Below the pieces are notes generated by a model that had not been told where the DNA came from, did no database searches, and saw nothing but the letters and a program-made list of their open reading frames with translations. Shown piece by piece: positions 1 through 8,894 of a stretch of 64,000 nucleotides of DNA (position 1 is the stretch's first letter; the number at the start of each line of letters is the position of its first letter). Made by a program: the position numbers and the translations under genes. Location: contig JAFQHI010000009.1 of the NCBI GenBank assembly GCA_017398045.1, forward strand, positions 1-64,000. Reading direction: 5' to 3'. This DNA comes from Alistipes sp. (GTDB lineage: Bacteria; Bacteroidota; Bacteroidia; Bacteroidales; Rikenellaceae).

Positions 1-48
1 CCTCTCTCCTCTCTCCTCTTTCCTATTTCCTCTTTCCTCTTTCCTCTT
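1..48. repeat. CT-rich intergenic repeat, copy 1
   Basis: A pyrimidine tract built from CTCTTTCCT-like units, cut by the window edge. The same unit recurs near 30246-30312, 41380-41400, 42045-42090 and 60490-60580. It lies beyond the terminator of the small lipoprotein gene, so it is at a gene 3' end. Confidence 0.7.
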
Positions 49-50
49 AA

Positions 51-84
51 AAAAAAGAGAACCTCACATCAGGTTCTCTTTTTT
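51..84 (-). terminator. Intrinsic terminator of the first polysaccharide-locus operon
   Basis: A perfect 14-bp stem (51-64 with 71-84) has a 6-base loop and A/T-only flanks on both sides, so it gives a U-tail in either direction. It starts two bases past the stop codon of the small lipoprotein gene on the minus strand. Confidence 0.85.
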
Positions 85-85
85 G

Positions 86-394
86 TTACTTCTTCTCCCA
101 CACACCCTCGAAGAAAGGCGGTTCGCCTATCAACTTATCGGGTTCGTAGTCATGGAGTCGGGCCTCGATCATGCCGTGAATGATGACCGTGTATGTTTCG
201 CCCTGTCGGGTGTAGGGGCTATGAAGGGTCAGCTGTCCGGGGGCGACGAAACGACACAACGAGTCGTTCAAAAACTCGATGTAATCGATTTCGGGGTCGC
301 CACCAATGAGTTCGTAGCGCACCACCCCGCTTCGATTACACCCCACGAGCAGCAACATCAGCATTGCAAGCAGAGATAACGTCCATTTTTTCAT
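86..394 (-). CDS. Small lipoprotein of unknown function, last gene of the pectin-type locus
   Basis: The 102-residue product starts with a short hydrophobic signal peptide and a lipobox (LLLVGC, Cys at about residue 19), so it should be a lipoprotein. The rest has no motif I recognise. It is acidic and rich in Tyr, Asp and Glu. It lies about 95 bases after the SusD gene on the same strand, with a hairpin between them, and is followed by a strong terminator. It may be a distal, weakly read-through part of the SusCD operon or stand alone. Its place suggests an accessory surface lipoprotein; no function can be assigned from sequence. Confidence 0.75.
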   Translation of the reverse strand: MKKWTLSLLAMLMLLLVGCNRSGVVRYELIGGDPEIDYIEFLNDSLCRFVAPGQLTLHSPYTRQGETYTVIIHGMIEARLHDYEPDKLIGEPPFFEGVWEKK

Positions 395-419
395 CGCCAG
401 GATTTTTTTGGGGTAAATA

Positions 420-453
420 GGAGCCTGTCCGACACCAAAGTCAGACAGGCTCC
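420..453 (-). terminator. Hairpin after the SusD gene
   Basis: A perfect 10-bp stem (420-429 with 444-453, core GAGCCTGTC) has a 14-base loop. On the minus strand it lies 36 bases past the SusD stop codon. The downstream side is not a clean U-run, so it may be a weak terminator or an mRNA-stabilising stem that sets the small lipoprotein gene at lower level. Confidence 0.5.
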
Positions 454-488
454 ATCGTTAGTTATCTATGAGATAGTCGAACCATCTA

Positions 489-2633
489 CTAATAACCGGG
501 ATTTTGCATGGCATTCTTTTCAGCATCGGTAAGGTTCGTGCCATCCTCATGCTGAAGCTGGTCGAGGAATGCCTGCGGAATCGGACGGAGCAGGTGACGC
601 TCTTGTACGTTGGCGCGGGCCTCGGGGTTGAAGAGCTTGGCGCGCTGTACGAGGGTCTTCGTGCGGCTCAACTCCTCCCAACGGTTCCACTCACCCAGCA
701 GCTCACGCGTGCGCTCGTTGAGGATGAAGTTCACCTTACCCTCAACGCTGGCAATCGAAACACCCATCTCATCCAGAACAGCCTTATCCTCAGCGGGAAT
801 ATTGTCCCAGCTCGAAATCTGAAGGTCCGAAGCGGCCGTCGTGCGCTCGATACCCGTCGAGAGGTAGTAGGTGTTCTTCTGCAAGAACGAAGCTTCAAAT
901 GCCTGAGCGTTAGTCAGCTTGTTACCATTAACATCCTTACATTTACCCAGCGAACCGGTTGCGGTCGAGTTATCGTCGTCACCACCGGCCGACTTCAAGA
1001 AGGCCATCGAACCGTCGGTGTAATACTCACGGTCCTCACCCTCCTTCCACTGGCCACGGGCGCGGAGCTGGTTAATCGTCGCCAAAGCACCGGCGTTGTC
1101 ACCGTTGCGCACCTGGCACTCGGCCTTAATCAGATAGGTCTCACCCGTGCGGGCCATCGTTACGTCGCGGTGTGCATCGTTCTTCTCACCCGTACGCGTA
1201 CCATCATCCGTCTTGTTGATACCGCAGAATACGTTCGAGGTTGCCGTGTTACCGCTTACACCGAAGGTGTACATCACATACTGACCACCGGCATATACGG
1301 GGAACACATTGGGAACCCACTTACCCGTTTCGGGGTGTACAAACGAGTGTGCAACACCGGCACGACCTACCGAACCGAAGTCCGACTGGTTGTTGGCTTG
1401 GAAGCGAGCATCGTCCCTCTTGTTCAGGATGAAGATAATACCGTGGTCACCCAGGGTCGGCACCTGCTCGGCCGTTACGCCATGCGTAGCAACCACTTTA
1501 TCAGCCTTATCGGCAATGTTGTTCAAGCCATAGACAGTCTTGAAAGTCTTCCACATACGAGCATCGTTTACGTTGTCGAAAATCGAGTACGCATACTCCG
1601 TGGGGCGGCAACGCTGGAAGTCCATACCACCAATATACTGACCGCGCTGCGTCCAACCACCTGAGAAGTTCGAGAACTGCGGGTTGAAGTAGTTGTAGGT
1701 ACGATTACCATATCGACCTTTGTGAGCATCTACGGTATGCTGGGCCGACATAAGAATCTCTTTCGACTCCTCGGCTTTGCAATCGATACCCGTCCAAATC
1801 GAGTAGAGGGCGTTGTAGTCGCTCTCCAGCGGGCAGTTCTGAATCACCTCGTCGCACAGCTGAATCGCCTTCTGCATATCGGCAGCTACGGGATAGGCCG
1901 AGTTCCAATCGGCGCAACGCTCCGACTGACGATACAAGAGGGCCTTGGCCAGGAAGTGGGCAGCCGTGTACTTCGTCCACGAACCCGTACCACGCCAACG
2001 GTCGGTGGGTAACAAATTGTAAGCCTGCTCAAAGTCGGCGATAACCTGATTCAGCGTCTCCTCGGCCGTGGCACGCTCGAAAGTGCGAACAACACCCGCA
2101 GCCGGCTCCGTCTGAAGAACCACACCACCATACTGGGCAAAGAGACGGTAGTAGTTGTAACCACGCAGGAAGTAGGCCTCACCGGCGCAGTAGTTGCGAA
2201 TCTTCTCGTCCGTTACCTTGTCAGCCGAAGCAATCACCAGGTTAGCCGACGAAATACCGAAATACATCTGATTCCAAAGACCCGATACGGCAGGACAGTT
2301 CTTGTTGGGAGCACCATTTTCAGGCGTACAATCCATCGGATTGAGGCGGCTGTCGTAGGTATTCCAAGGTTCCGACGTCAGGTCGGCACCGTTCGTAAAC
2401 TCATCGGCACCATAGAGGGTAATACCATAGGCCCACTCGTAACCAAAGTGCCAACGAATATTGGCGTACAGCGCAGTAGCCAGGTCCTGAATACCCTGTG
2501 CCGTCTCAAAATAGTCAGTGCTGTAAGACGACTTATTATTCTCATCGAGGAAGCTCTCGCTGCACGAGCTGAAGCTGCATGCCATTGCGACAGACAGAAC
2601 AGCTGCAATGAACTTATTTCTTAAATTTTTCAT
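489..2633 (-). CDS. SusD/RagB-family outer-membrane glycan-binding lipoprotein
   Basis: This is the surface lipoprotein that caps the SusC channel and binds oligosaccharide for import. The 714-residue product has a signal peptide ending in a lipobox (FSSC, about residue 24) followed by the SFLDE pattern seen after the lipid-bearing Cys in many SusD proteins. TPR-like helices follow (AYFLRGYNYYRLF, about residue 155), and the C-terminus has the usual ERTRELLGEWNRWEEL block and a final LRPIPQ motif. It is longer than the roughly 500-600 residues typical of the family. It starts 24 bases after the SusC stop on the same strand, the normal SusC-SusD order. The specific substrate must be inferred from neighbours (rhamnogalacturonan-type pectin). 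Confidence 0.95.
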   Translation of the reverse strand: MKNLRNKFIAAVLSVAMACSFSSCSESFLDENNKSSYSTDYFETAQGIQDLATALYANIRWHFGYEWAYGITLYGADEFTNGADLTSEPWNTYDSRLNPMDCTPENGAPNKNCPAVSGLWNQMYFGISSANLVIASADKVTDEKIRNYCAGEAYFLRGYNYYRLFAQYGGVVLQTEPAAGVVRTFERATAEETLNQVIADFEQAYNLLPTDRWRGTGSWTKYTAAHFLAKALLYRQSERCADWNSAYPVAADMQKAIQLCDEVIQNCPLESDYNALYSIWTGIDCKAEESKEILMSAQHTVDAHKGRYGNRTYNYFNPQFSNFSGGWTQRGQYIGGMDFQRCRPTEYAYSIFDNVNDARMWKTFKTVYGLNNIADKADKVVATHGVTAEQVPTLGDHGIIFILNKRDDARFQANNQSDFGSVGRAGVAHSFVHPETGKWVPNVFPVYAGGQYVMYTFGVSGNTATSNVFCGINKTDDGTRTGEKNDAHRDVTMARTGETYLIKAECQVRNGDNAGALATINQLRARGQWKEGEDREYYTDGSMAFLKSAGGDDDNSTATGSLGKCKDVNGNKLTNAQAFEASFLQKNTYYLSTGIERTTAASDLQISSWDNIPAEDKAVLDEMGVSIASVEGKVNFILNERTRELLGEWNRWEELSRTKTLVQRAKLFNPEARANVQERHLLRPIPQAFLDQLQHEDGTNLTDAEKNAMQNPGY

Positions 2634-2657
2634 ATTCTAAAGCTGTTTAAGTGTTTA

Positions 2658-5600
2658 TTAGAAACCAATCTGTACACCGAACGTATAACCGCGGTTGTAG
2701 AAGGTCGTACCCGTATCAAGGTCCATGAAATCAACCGACGAGTAGATGTTACCCAGGTTGCGTGCCTGTGCATAAACCTTCAGCGAAGCGATACCCAGCT
2801 TCTTCAGCGTCTTTTGGTTGAAGTTGTAACCCAGCGAGAGGTTACGAATCTTGAGGAACGAAGCCTTGCGGAAGCCCAAGAGACTCGAATAGCCGTCACC
2901 ACCCGAAGTATTGTACTCCGGACGCTGATACTCAGCACCCGGGTTGTCGGGAGTCCAGTAGTCAATCTCACGCTGATTGTACATACCGAGCTGACCCTCG
3001 GCACCCTGGTTAATCATGTAGCCAAAGCGACCATAAAGCTCAATGCCCAGCTCGATGCCCTTATAATTAAAGGTATTCGACCAACCGAGGACGAACTTTG
3101 GGTTGCGGTTGCCGAGGATTACACGGTCCTCATCGTTAATCTTGTAGTCACCATTCTGGTCAACAGGCTTTACCTGACCGGCCTCAAACGAAGTACCATT
3201 TGCGTTGAATTTGGCCATCTCCTCCTCTTCGCCAAGTTGCCAGATGCCGGCGTTCTCGATACCATAGAATACGTTAATCGACTCACCGATGAACCACTTG
3301 TTCACGATATCATCCTCCTTACCGTTGGCAAGCGAAACAACCTCATCCTTCTGGTAGGCGGCGTTGATGTTCGATACCCACTCGAAGTTCTTCGTGCGAA
3401 CGGGGACAAGGTTCAACGTCACATCCACACCGAAGTTTTTCGTCTCACCGACGTTAGCCAAAGTTTTTTCATAACCGGTCAGCGTAGGAATCGTCATCTC
3501 CATCAGAATGTCGGTCGTATTCGAGTGGTACACATCCACCGTACCACCGATGCGTCCATCGAAAAAGTCGAAGTCGATACCATAGTTATATTGCGTAGTC
3601 ATCTCCCAACCCAACGATTTGTTGGCCATCAACATCATACTAGATGTATAATAAGGCTCGTTGGTAGCATAACCCGGGAGAACCGTATCGCCAAACGGCA
3701 CGAAGAAGTCCTGAATCAGACCCAGAGTCTTATAAGGACCTACGGCGGCGTTACCCGTCGAACCGAAACCTACGCGGAGTTTCAACTGGTTAATCCACGA
3801 AACATCCTTCATAAACTGCTCCTGGTCGATACGCCAACCAATGGCTGCCGAGGGGAAGAAGGCCCACTTATTGCCCTCTGCCAGCACCGAAGCACCATCC
3901 CAACGGCCCGACACGGTCAAGAGGTAGCGGTTGTTGAACGAGTAGTTTACACGGGCCATGTAGGAGGTCAGTTGATTCTCCGAAAGGCTCGTCCCCATAT
4001 CGGCACCATAGGCAGCGGAATCGGTAATATCTACGCTACCCATGTTGTACCACTCGAAGTTCTCATTCGGAATGGCATTTGCGCTCAGCGAGTTACCCTC
4101 GTTATTGTGCTTCGAGGCGGTCTGCAGCAACGTAACTCCAACCGTATGCTTGTTGAAGGTGCGGTTGTAGTTGATTTGGTTATCCAGCGTCCAAGCCAGG
4201 TAGCGGTTCGTACCCTGCTTTGCGTAGTTCTTCGAACCCATCTTCACAGCCGAATCCTTGCTGATGAAGATACCCTGGCGATGGTGACGGAAGTCGGGAC
4301 CGAACGAAATCTTGTAGCTCAAGCCCTCCAGCGGTTCCCACATCTTACCGAAATCGAACTGGCCGTAGAAGCTACCCAGCGCACGGAGGGTCTGGCGGTT
4401 ATCCTTCGACTTCTTCCACTCGTCAACAACGGTGTAAACATTCGTAGCACTACCGGTCGGGTTGGTGATAATCTCACCATTCTCGTCGTAAGGCATACCA
4501 AAACGCGGAATGGCCTTGGCGGCGTTGTAAATATCCACGGGACCCGAACTCGAGGACTGACCGGTGCGCGAATAACCGTAGTCTTGCACCGACCACGAAC
4601 CGTTAATCGTACCACCCATCTTGAACCAAGGTTTCACCTGCAAATCAACAGCCAAAGCGAAGTTGTAACGCTCATACTCCTGACCTTTCTGGGTACCTTG
4701 ATTGTTCAGATAACCTACCGAGAAGTAAGCCGAAGCGTTCTCGTTACCGAAGCTACCACTGAGCGAATGTTCGTGCGTTACACCGGTCTGGGTTACCAGG
4801 TCACCCCAATCGGTATCAATCACCTTCGAGCCATCCCACTGGCCGCCTTCCCAACCTCTGTTCACATTTGCTTGAGCAGTCGGGTCACCTGAAGCGATAA
4901 AGTAGGCCTGGTCCTTCTCGTAGTTAGGCTGATCACCGCGCGGGTTATTCACCGGATCGGCAAAGTAATAAGCCCAACGACGCCACGTAATGTAGTCGCT
5001 TGCCGACATGGCGGGCGACTTATCCTCCAATGTCTCCAGCGTTACCGTACCCGAGTAGTTGAGCGAGAGTCTGCCCGACTTACCACGCTTGGTCGTCACG
5101 AGGATAACACCGTTGGCACCACGCGAACCGTAGATAGCGGTCGACGAAGCATCCTTCAGCACGTCGATCGACTCGATGTCGTGCGGGTTGATCGTCTCGA
5201 TACCACCTGCCGACAGAGGCACACCGTCCACCACATAGAGCGGATCCGACGAAGCCGACAGCGAACGCGTACCACGGATGCGAACCTCGCCCAGCGTACC
5301 GGGGCGCTCGCTCGAGGTGATATCCACACCGGCAATCTTACCCTGCATGGCCTCGAATGCGTTGTTCACCGGACGCTTCGTAAGCTCCTCCGACGTAACA
5401 CGTGCAACGGCACCCGTTACGTCGCTCTTACGCATCACACCGTAACCAACAACCACGACCTCATCGAGCTGTGCGGCATCCTCCTCGAGGACAACCTGAA
5501 CAGCCGTGCGGCCGTTTACTGCCACCTCCACGGTCTTGTAACCGAGGAAGCTCACCTGCAGCGTACCGTTCTGCGGCACGCTCTGAAGCGTAAACGAACC

Positions 5601-5807
5601 GTCTACGCCCGTGGTAGTACCGATGGTCGTACCCTTCACTACCACGCTTGCGCCAATTACGGACTCCCCTGCCTTATCAAGCACGGTACCCGTGACCTTG
5701 CTTTGTGCCATGGCACCAATGGCCAACATGGAGAACAAAGCGACGAAGAACATCCGTTGGATACCCCCCCCCAAACGGACTAACAGACTTGTAATTCTGT
5801 CTTTCAT
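2658..5807 (-). CDS. SusC/RagA-family TonB-dependent oligosaccharide transporter
   Basis: An outer-membrane TonB-dependent importer. In order it has a signal peptide (residues 1-34, ending AMA-Q), a CarboxypepD-regulatory-like domain (about 37-120, VLDKAGESVIGA), a plug domain with the VVVGYG and KSDVTGAV motifs (about 125-240) and a beta-barrel ending in aromatic GVQIGF. I take the ATG at 5807, not an in-frame ATG 20 codons upstream, because it directly precedes the signal peptide. A run of nine G (coding strand, 5772-5764) encodes three Gly inside the signal peptide, making this a candidate slippage site. It pairs with the SusD gene downstream. About 205 bases separate it from the DUF362 gene upstream. 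Confidence 0.95.
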   Translation of the reverse strand: MKDRITSLLVRLGGGIQRMFFVALFSMLAIGAMAQSKVTGTVLDKAGESVIGASVVVKGTTIGTTTGVDGSFTLQSVPQNGTLQVSFLGYKTVEVAVNGRTAVQVVLEEDAAQLDEVVVVGYGVMRKSDVTGAVARVTSEELTKRPVNNAFEAMQGKIAGVDITSSERPGTLGEVRIRGTRSLSASSDPLYVVDGVPLSAGGIETINPHDIESIDVLKDASSTAIYGSRGANGVILVTTKRGKSGRLSLNYSGTVTLETLEDKSPAMSASDYITWRRWAYYFADPVNNPRGDQPNYEKDQAYFIASGDPTAQANVNRGWEGGQWDGSKVIDTDWGDLVTQTGVTHEHSLSGSFGNENASAYFSVGYLNNQGTQKGQEYERYNFALAVDLQVKPWFKMGGTINGSWSVQDYGYSRTGQSSSSGPVDIYNAAKAIPRFGMPYDENGEIITNPTGSATNVYTVVDEWKKSKDNRQTLRALGSFYGQFDFGKMWEPLEGLSYKISFGPDFRHHRQGIFISKDSAVKMGSKNYAKQGTNRYLAWTLDNQINYNRTFNKHTVGVTLLQTASKHNNEGNSLSANAIPNENFEWYNMGSVDITDSAAYGADMGTSLSENQLTSYMARVNYSFNNRYLLTVSGRWDGASVLAEGNKWAFFPSAAIGWRIDQEQFMKDVSWINQLKLRVGFGSTGNAAVGPYKTLGLIQDFFVPFGDTVLPGYATNEPYYTSSMMLMANKSLGWEMTTQYNYGIDFDFFDGRIGGTVDVYHSNTTDILMEMTIPTLTGYEKTLANVGETKNFGVDVTLNLVPVRTKNFEWVSNINAAYQKDEVVSLANGKEDDIVNKWFIGESINVFYGIENAGIWQLGEEEEMAKFNANGTSFEAGQVKPVDQNGDYKINDEDRVILGNRNPKFVLGWSNTFNYKGIELGIELYGRFGYMINQGAEGQLGMYNQREIDYWTPDNPGAEYQRPEYNTSGGDGYSSLLGFRKASFLKIRNLSLGYNFNQKTLKKLGIASLKVYAQARNLGNIYSSVDFMDLDTGTTFYNRGYTFGVQIGF

Positions 5808-6012
5808 ACGTAAAGTTATTAAGTTAGTAAATAGGTGAATATCGAATTTTGCACTGTTTTGCCTCATCTCATTTCGTGGGATTTCGCTTATGTAAAATTA
5901 AGCAAAATAGTACAACTTTTCGCATTTTTGGATAATTATTTTTATATTTTTGACTACTAATTTATAGAATTGCTAATGTTTTTGGGTTTTTTGTACGATT
6001 TGGCGGGGTTTG
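5808..6012 (-). promoter_or_regulatory. AT-rich leader between the DUF362 and SusC genes
   Basis: These 205 bases contain no open reading frame that I would call. The stretch is much more AT-rich than the genes on both sides and has several near-matches to TAnnTTTG on the minus strand (for example TATTTTG near 5904-5910), but none with a well-spaced TTTG. It probably carries a SusCD promoter or an mRNA processing region; the exact start cannot be read here. Confidence 0.4.
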
Positions 6013-7251
6013 CTATTGCTTCACATAAACCACATCCAATTTCGAATATTTTAGATTTTTGTCAGCGTGTTCCATCAAACCGAGCGGTGCGGTCAAAGGC
6101 TCGCCGTCACGCTCCGGATCGTAGGTTACACCCGTCACCGGATGGGGGATCATCGCCGCCTCGCGCAGGTACTCATCGCAGTAGTTGAAACTGCCGAATT
6201 CGGGCCACTCGTAGATGAGCAAATCCATGCCCACCACATCGCACGCCAAGGGGTCTTGCGAGACGATAATCGAGCAGCACCACTCGCCGTTGAAGGGGGC
6301 CTTTTGCCACTTCGGGGCGGGCGCACCATTCACATCGCGGCTGCCATAGGTGCCGTCGATGAGGAACAAGAGGCACTTTTGACCCAAATCCTTGTGGCCA
6401 ATCCAATCGACCATCGTCTTATAGCTCGGCTTGCCGTGACGTTTGTCGGGGCTGATGCCGTTGTGGGCATTCATGCGCCAAAGGAGGTTGATATCCGTGG
6501 CTCCGTACCAATTCTTGGCCGTAAGGGTCACGCCCGGACCTTTGTGGGTCTTCAGCAGGGCCGAGTTAATCAGGTACTCCGAATCGACAATGCACTTCGC
6601 CAAACCGCGAGCCATCTTGCCGTTATCGACCGAGTATTTCAGCTGCTCGGGATAGTACTCGCACTTGAGTCGTCCCTCGCCACCGAGGTTGTCGATAAAG
6701 ACCACCTTCGGGAACTCGCGGTGACAACGGTTGTAGATGCTGTCCGTGATGGCGCGGCTCGGCTCGCAAACAATCACATCCTCCTCACGGACACCGCCAT
6801 CGTTAATGAGCGTGCGCAGCAGGGCCAGCGTGACATAGGGCGATGAGTTCAGCTCAATCGTCTCGCGGTGGGTAATGGCGTTGTTCATGTTGAGCTTGAT
6901 GGCAATCTTCTCGCCCTCCTTATAGCCCACATTCCCCTTGCCGTGACGCTGGTTGAAGTTCTTGAAGAGTGCCTTCCAAGCGGCTTTCGCCGACTTTTTG
7001 CCGGCCAGGGTCATCACCGCCTGGCGCACCATATCGTCCGCCTTCTGCTGGTCGTTCCAACGCTCCTCGACCCAGAAACCAGTCTTGCCATCCCATGTGG
7101 CCACTCCCGGGTTATGAATCCAGGCCACACGACCCGAATTGATACCTACCGGTTCGCCAATCGGCTCGTTAGGCGCGACGTGCAGACGGGGTTGTGCCGT
7201 TGCGGCCCATGCAGTCACCAGGACCGCCATCACCAATAAAACTCGTTTCAT
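6013..7251 (-). CDS. Secreted DUF362-domain protein
   Basis: The 412-residue product has a clear signal peptide (MKRVLLVMAVLVTAWAATAQ), so it is exported. The body matches my memory of DUF362: KLNMNNA near residue 120, a CEPSRA segment, then LLKTHKGPGVTLTAKN and WYGATD in the middle, and SQDPLACDVVGMDL near the C-terminus. It is rich in cysteine (about nine in the mature part), but I see no CxxCxxC ferredoxin motif. DUF362 proteins are often linked to iron-sulfur or oxidoreductase contexts, but no biochemical role is firmly known for secreted forms. It sits 18 bases after the LamG/propeller gene in a glycan-degradation operon, so a role in pectin handling is an inference from position only. 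Confidence 0.85.
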   Translation of the reverse strand: MKRVLLVMAVLVTAWAATAQPRLHVAPNEPIGEPVGINSGRVAWIHNPGVATWDGKTGFWVEERWNDQQKADDMVRQAVMTLAGKKSAKAAWKALFKNFNQRHGKGNVGYKEGEKIAIKLNMNNAITHRETIELNSSPYVTLALLRTLINDGGVREEDVIVCEPSRAITDSIYNRCHREFPKVVFIDNLGGEGRLKCEYYPEQLKYSVDNGKMARGLAKCIVDSEYLINSALLKTHKGPGVTLTAKNWYGATDINLLWRMNAHNGISPDKRHGKPSYKTMVDWIGHKDLGQKCLLFLIDGTYGSRDVNGAPAPKWQKAPFNGEWCCSIIVSQDPLACDVVGMDLLIYEWPEFGSFNYCDEYLREAAMIPHPVTGVTYDPERDGEPLTAPLGLMEHADKNLKYSKLDVVYVKQ

Positions 7252-7269
7252 AGTTAGCTGTTTTTCGTA

Positions 7270-8880
7270 TTACTTTCCATATTTTCCAAATCGACACGCA
7301 CTGCGCACCACCGGCTCGTCCAGCAGCTGGAAGGTGGTCGCCGGGCCTAAATTGCGCTCTCCCGACCAGGAGGAGACCTCCCAAACGACCTTTTCGTCGG
7401 GGGTCAGCTCAACGAATTGACGCGGAGCGCGACGGGGATTAAAATTGGCCACATCCTGTTTGTTCCACTCGTTGAACCAATTGGTAATCACCGTATTTCC
7501 ATTCTTGAGGCGATAGGCCTTCTGCGGATTTTTCAGCCCGAACTTCGTAGCATCGGTCTCCCAAACGACCTCGCCCTCGCGCGTAAGCTCCTTCACGGGG
7601 CCTTTGCGACCCACCATGAGGATATTTCCATTCTCCAACTCCGTAGCCGACCAGGGTCCGAACAGCTCCCAGCGGTTGAGTTCCTTGCCTTTGGCCGTAT
7701 ATTCGGCCACGAAGCCCATCGCCATGTTCGACACGAGAAGCGTCCCCTGGCGCGTGAGGCGGGCATTGCGGAATTGCCCATGCACACTCCCCTTCTCATC
7801 GTAGGGCAGTTCAAACGCGTGGACCTCGCGCTGCTTGGCGATATCCAGCACCACCACTTTGGCCGGCTTGGCATTCAGCACATAGACCACATAGCGCGAC
7901 CCGATGGGCTGCACGGTATGCACCTCGGTACCCTTGGGGACCTGCCAACGCCAAAGCTCCGCACCCGACTCGTCCAACTCGGCAATGCCGTATTGGTCGG
8001 CCAGCAGGATATGGCCGTCGTCCATCAGCACGGCATCACTAATCTCACCGCGCCCCTCCTTGTTATCGTAACGCCAGACAATCTCACCCGCCTCGACCTT
8101 GAAGATGCGACGGTTTTTCGACTGACCGGTGTACATAAAATCATAACGGCTCAAATCGCCCTGCTGCACCTCGTTATAGAGCGTGCGCACCTCCTTTTCG
8201 GTGAGCGAGGTCGAGTAGATGCGGACATCCGACAGATGCGTCCCCTTCAAATAGGAGTCCCCCTTAAACGGAGCGCGCCCCATCCAATTGTAGCGAGGTG
8301 CCTCCGTCGGGAAGCTCTCGCTCATGGTGAACATCGCGTTGTTGAAGGCGACCAAACGACCATTGAGGAATAGGCGGCCCTCGTCGTCGTTCTGCGTATA
8401 GACCACATACTGCCATTCGCCCTTCGTCGAGGGCTTGCCCAAATCCATCAGGGTCTCGTTTTTCCAACCGCCCACCGAATTCTCGGCACGCTGGACGTTG
8501 AGTTTATAGGCGTGGTAGCGACCCTCGGTGAAGGTGTTCAGCTCCAGGGTCGAGAAGGCCCACAGAAAATAGCCCTGCCCCTTGAGCGAGGCCTCGCTAT
8601 CAACCTTATAGCGCACGGCAATCGAGAATTGGCGGCACTGTTGCAGCCGCGCACCAATCTTTTCGCCCAAATCGATGTAGCCGTTTTCGTTGCCGAGATA
8701 GACCCCTTCGGCATCCAACACAGCCGAACCGCACAACTTTCCGTCGAAGTGCGAGTCGCTCTTATCGACCACCACACGACCGCTATCACCACGAAAGTCG
8801 TAGTGCAGCAGCAACCCCTCCTGGGCAGCAAGGTTCAGCGAAGAGCAGACCAATATCGCTATCAATAAGGCTCGTTTCAT
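7270..8880 (-). CDS. Secreted LamG-like / PQQ-type beta-propeller protein
   Basis: After a signal peptide (MKRALLIAILVCSSLNLAAQ) residues about 25-235 look like a LamG/concanavalin-A fold: LLLHYDFRGDSG, FSIAVRYKV, WQYVVYTQNDDEGRLFLNGRLV. Residues about 255-535 are a repeated WD/PQQ- or arylsulfotransferase-like propeller with recurring GEIVWRYDN, GAELWRWQV, GEVVWETDA and EKVVWEVSS blades. I take the ATG at 8880, which avoids overlap with the GH2 gene and gives the MKR start seen in neighbouring genes. The first half suggests glycan binding. The second resembles ASST-type propellers, but no catalytic His can be assigned, so it is better called a carbohydrate-associated propeller protein than a sulfotransferase. 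Confidence 0.8.
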   Translation of the reverse strand: MKRALLIAILVCSSLNLAAQEGLLLHYDFRGDSGRVVVDKSDSHFDGKLCGSAVLDAEGVYLGNENGYIDLGEKIGARLQQCRQFSIAVRYKVDSEASLKGQGYFLWAFSTLELNTFTEGRYHAYKLNVQRAENSVGGWKNETLMDLGKPSTKGEWQYVVYTQNDDEGRLFLNGRLVAFNNAMFTMSESFPTEAPRYNWMGRAPFKGDSYLKGTHLSDVRIYSTSLTEKEVRTLYNEVQQGDLSRYDFMYTGQSKNRRIFKVEAGEIVWRYDNKEGRGEISDAVLMDDGHILLADQYGIAELDESGAELWRWQVPKGTEVHTVQPIGSRYVVYVLNAKPAKVVVLDIAKQREVHAFELPYDEKGSVHGQFRNARLTRQGTLLVSNMAMGFVAEYTAKGKELNRWELFGPWSATELENGNILMVGRKGPVKELTREGEVVWETDATKFGLKNPQKAYRLKNGNTVITNWFNEWNKQDVANFNPRRAPRQFVELTPDEKVVWEVSSWSGERNLGPATTFQLLDEPVVRSACRFGKYGK

Positions 8881-8894
8881 GGTTTTTCGGGTTA

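Noticed and set aside
5808..5867. A start for SusC 20 codons further upstream
   Set aside because: The extra residues are polar and would precede the signal peptide; the ATG at 5807 fits better.
7270..8880. Calling the LamG/propeller protein an arylsulfotransferase
   Set aside because: The propeller repeats fit, but I could not identify the catalytic His or the usual ASST N-terminal domain.
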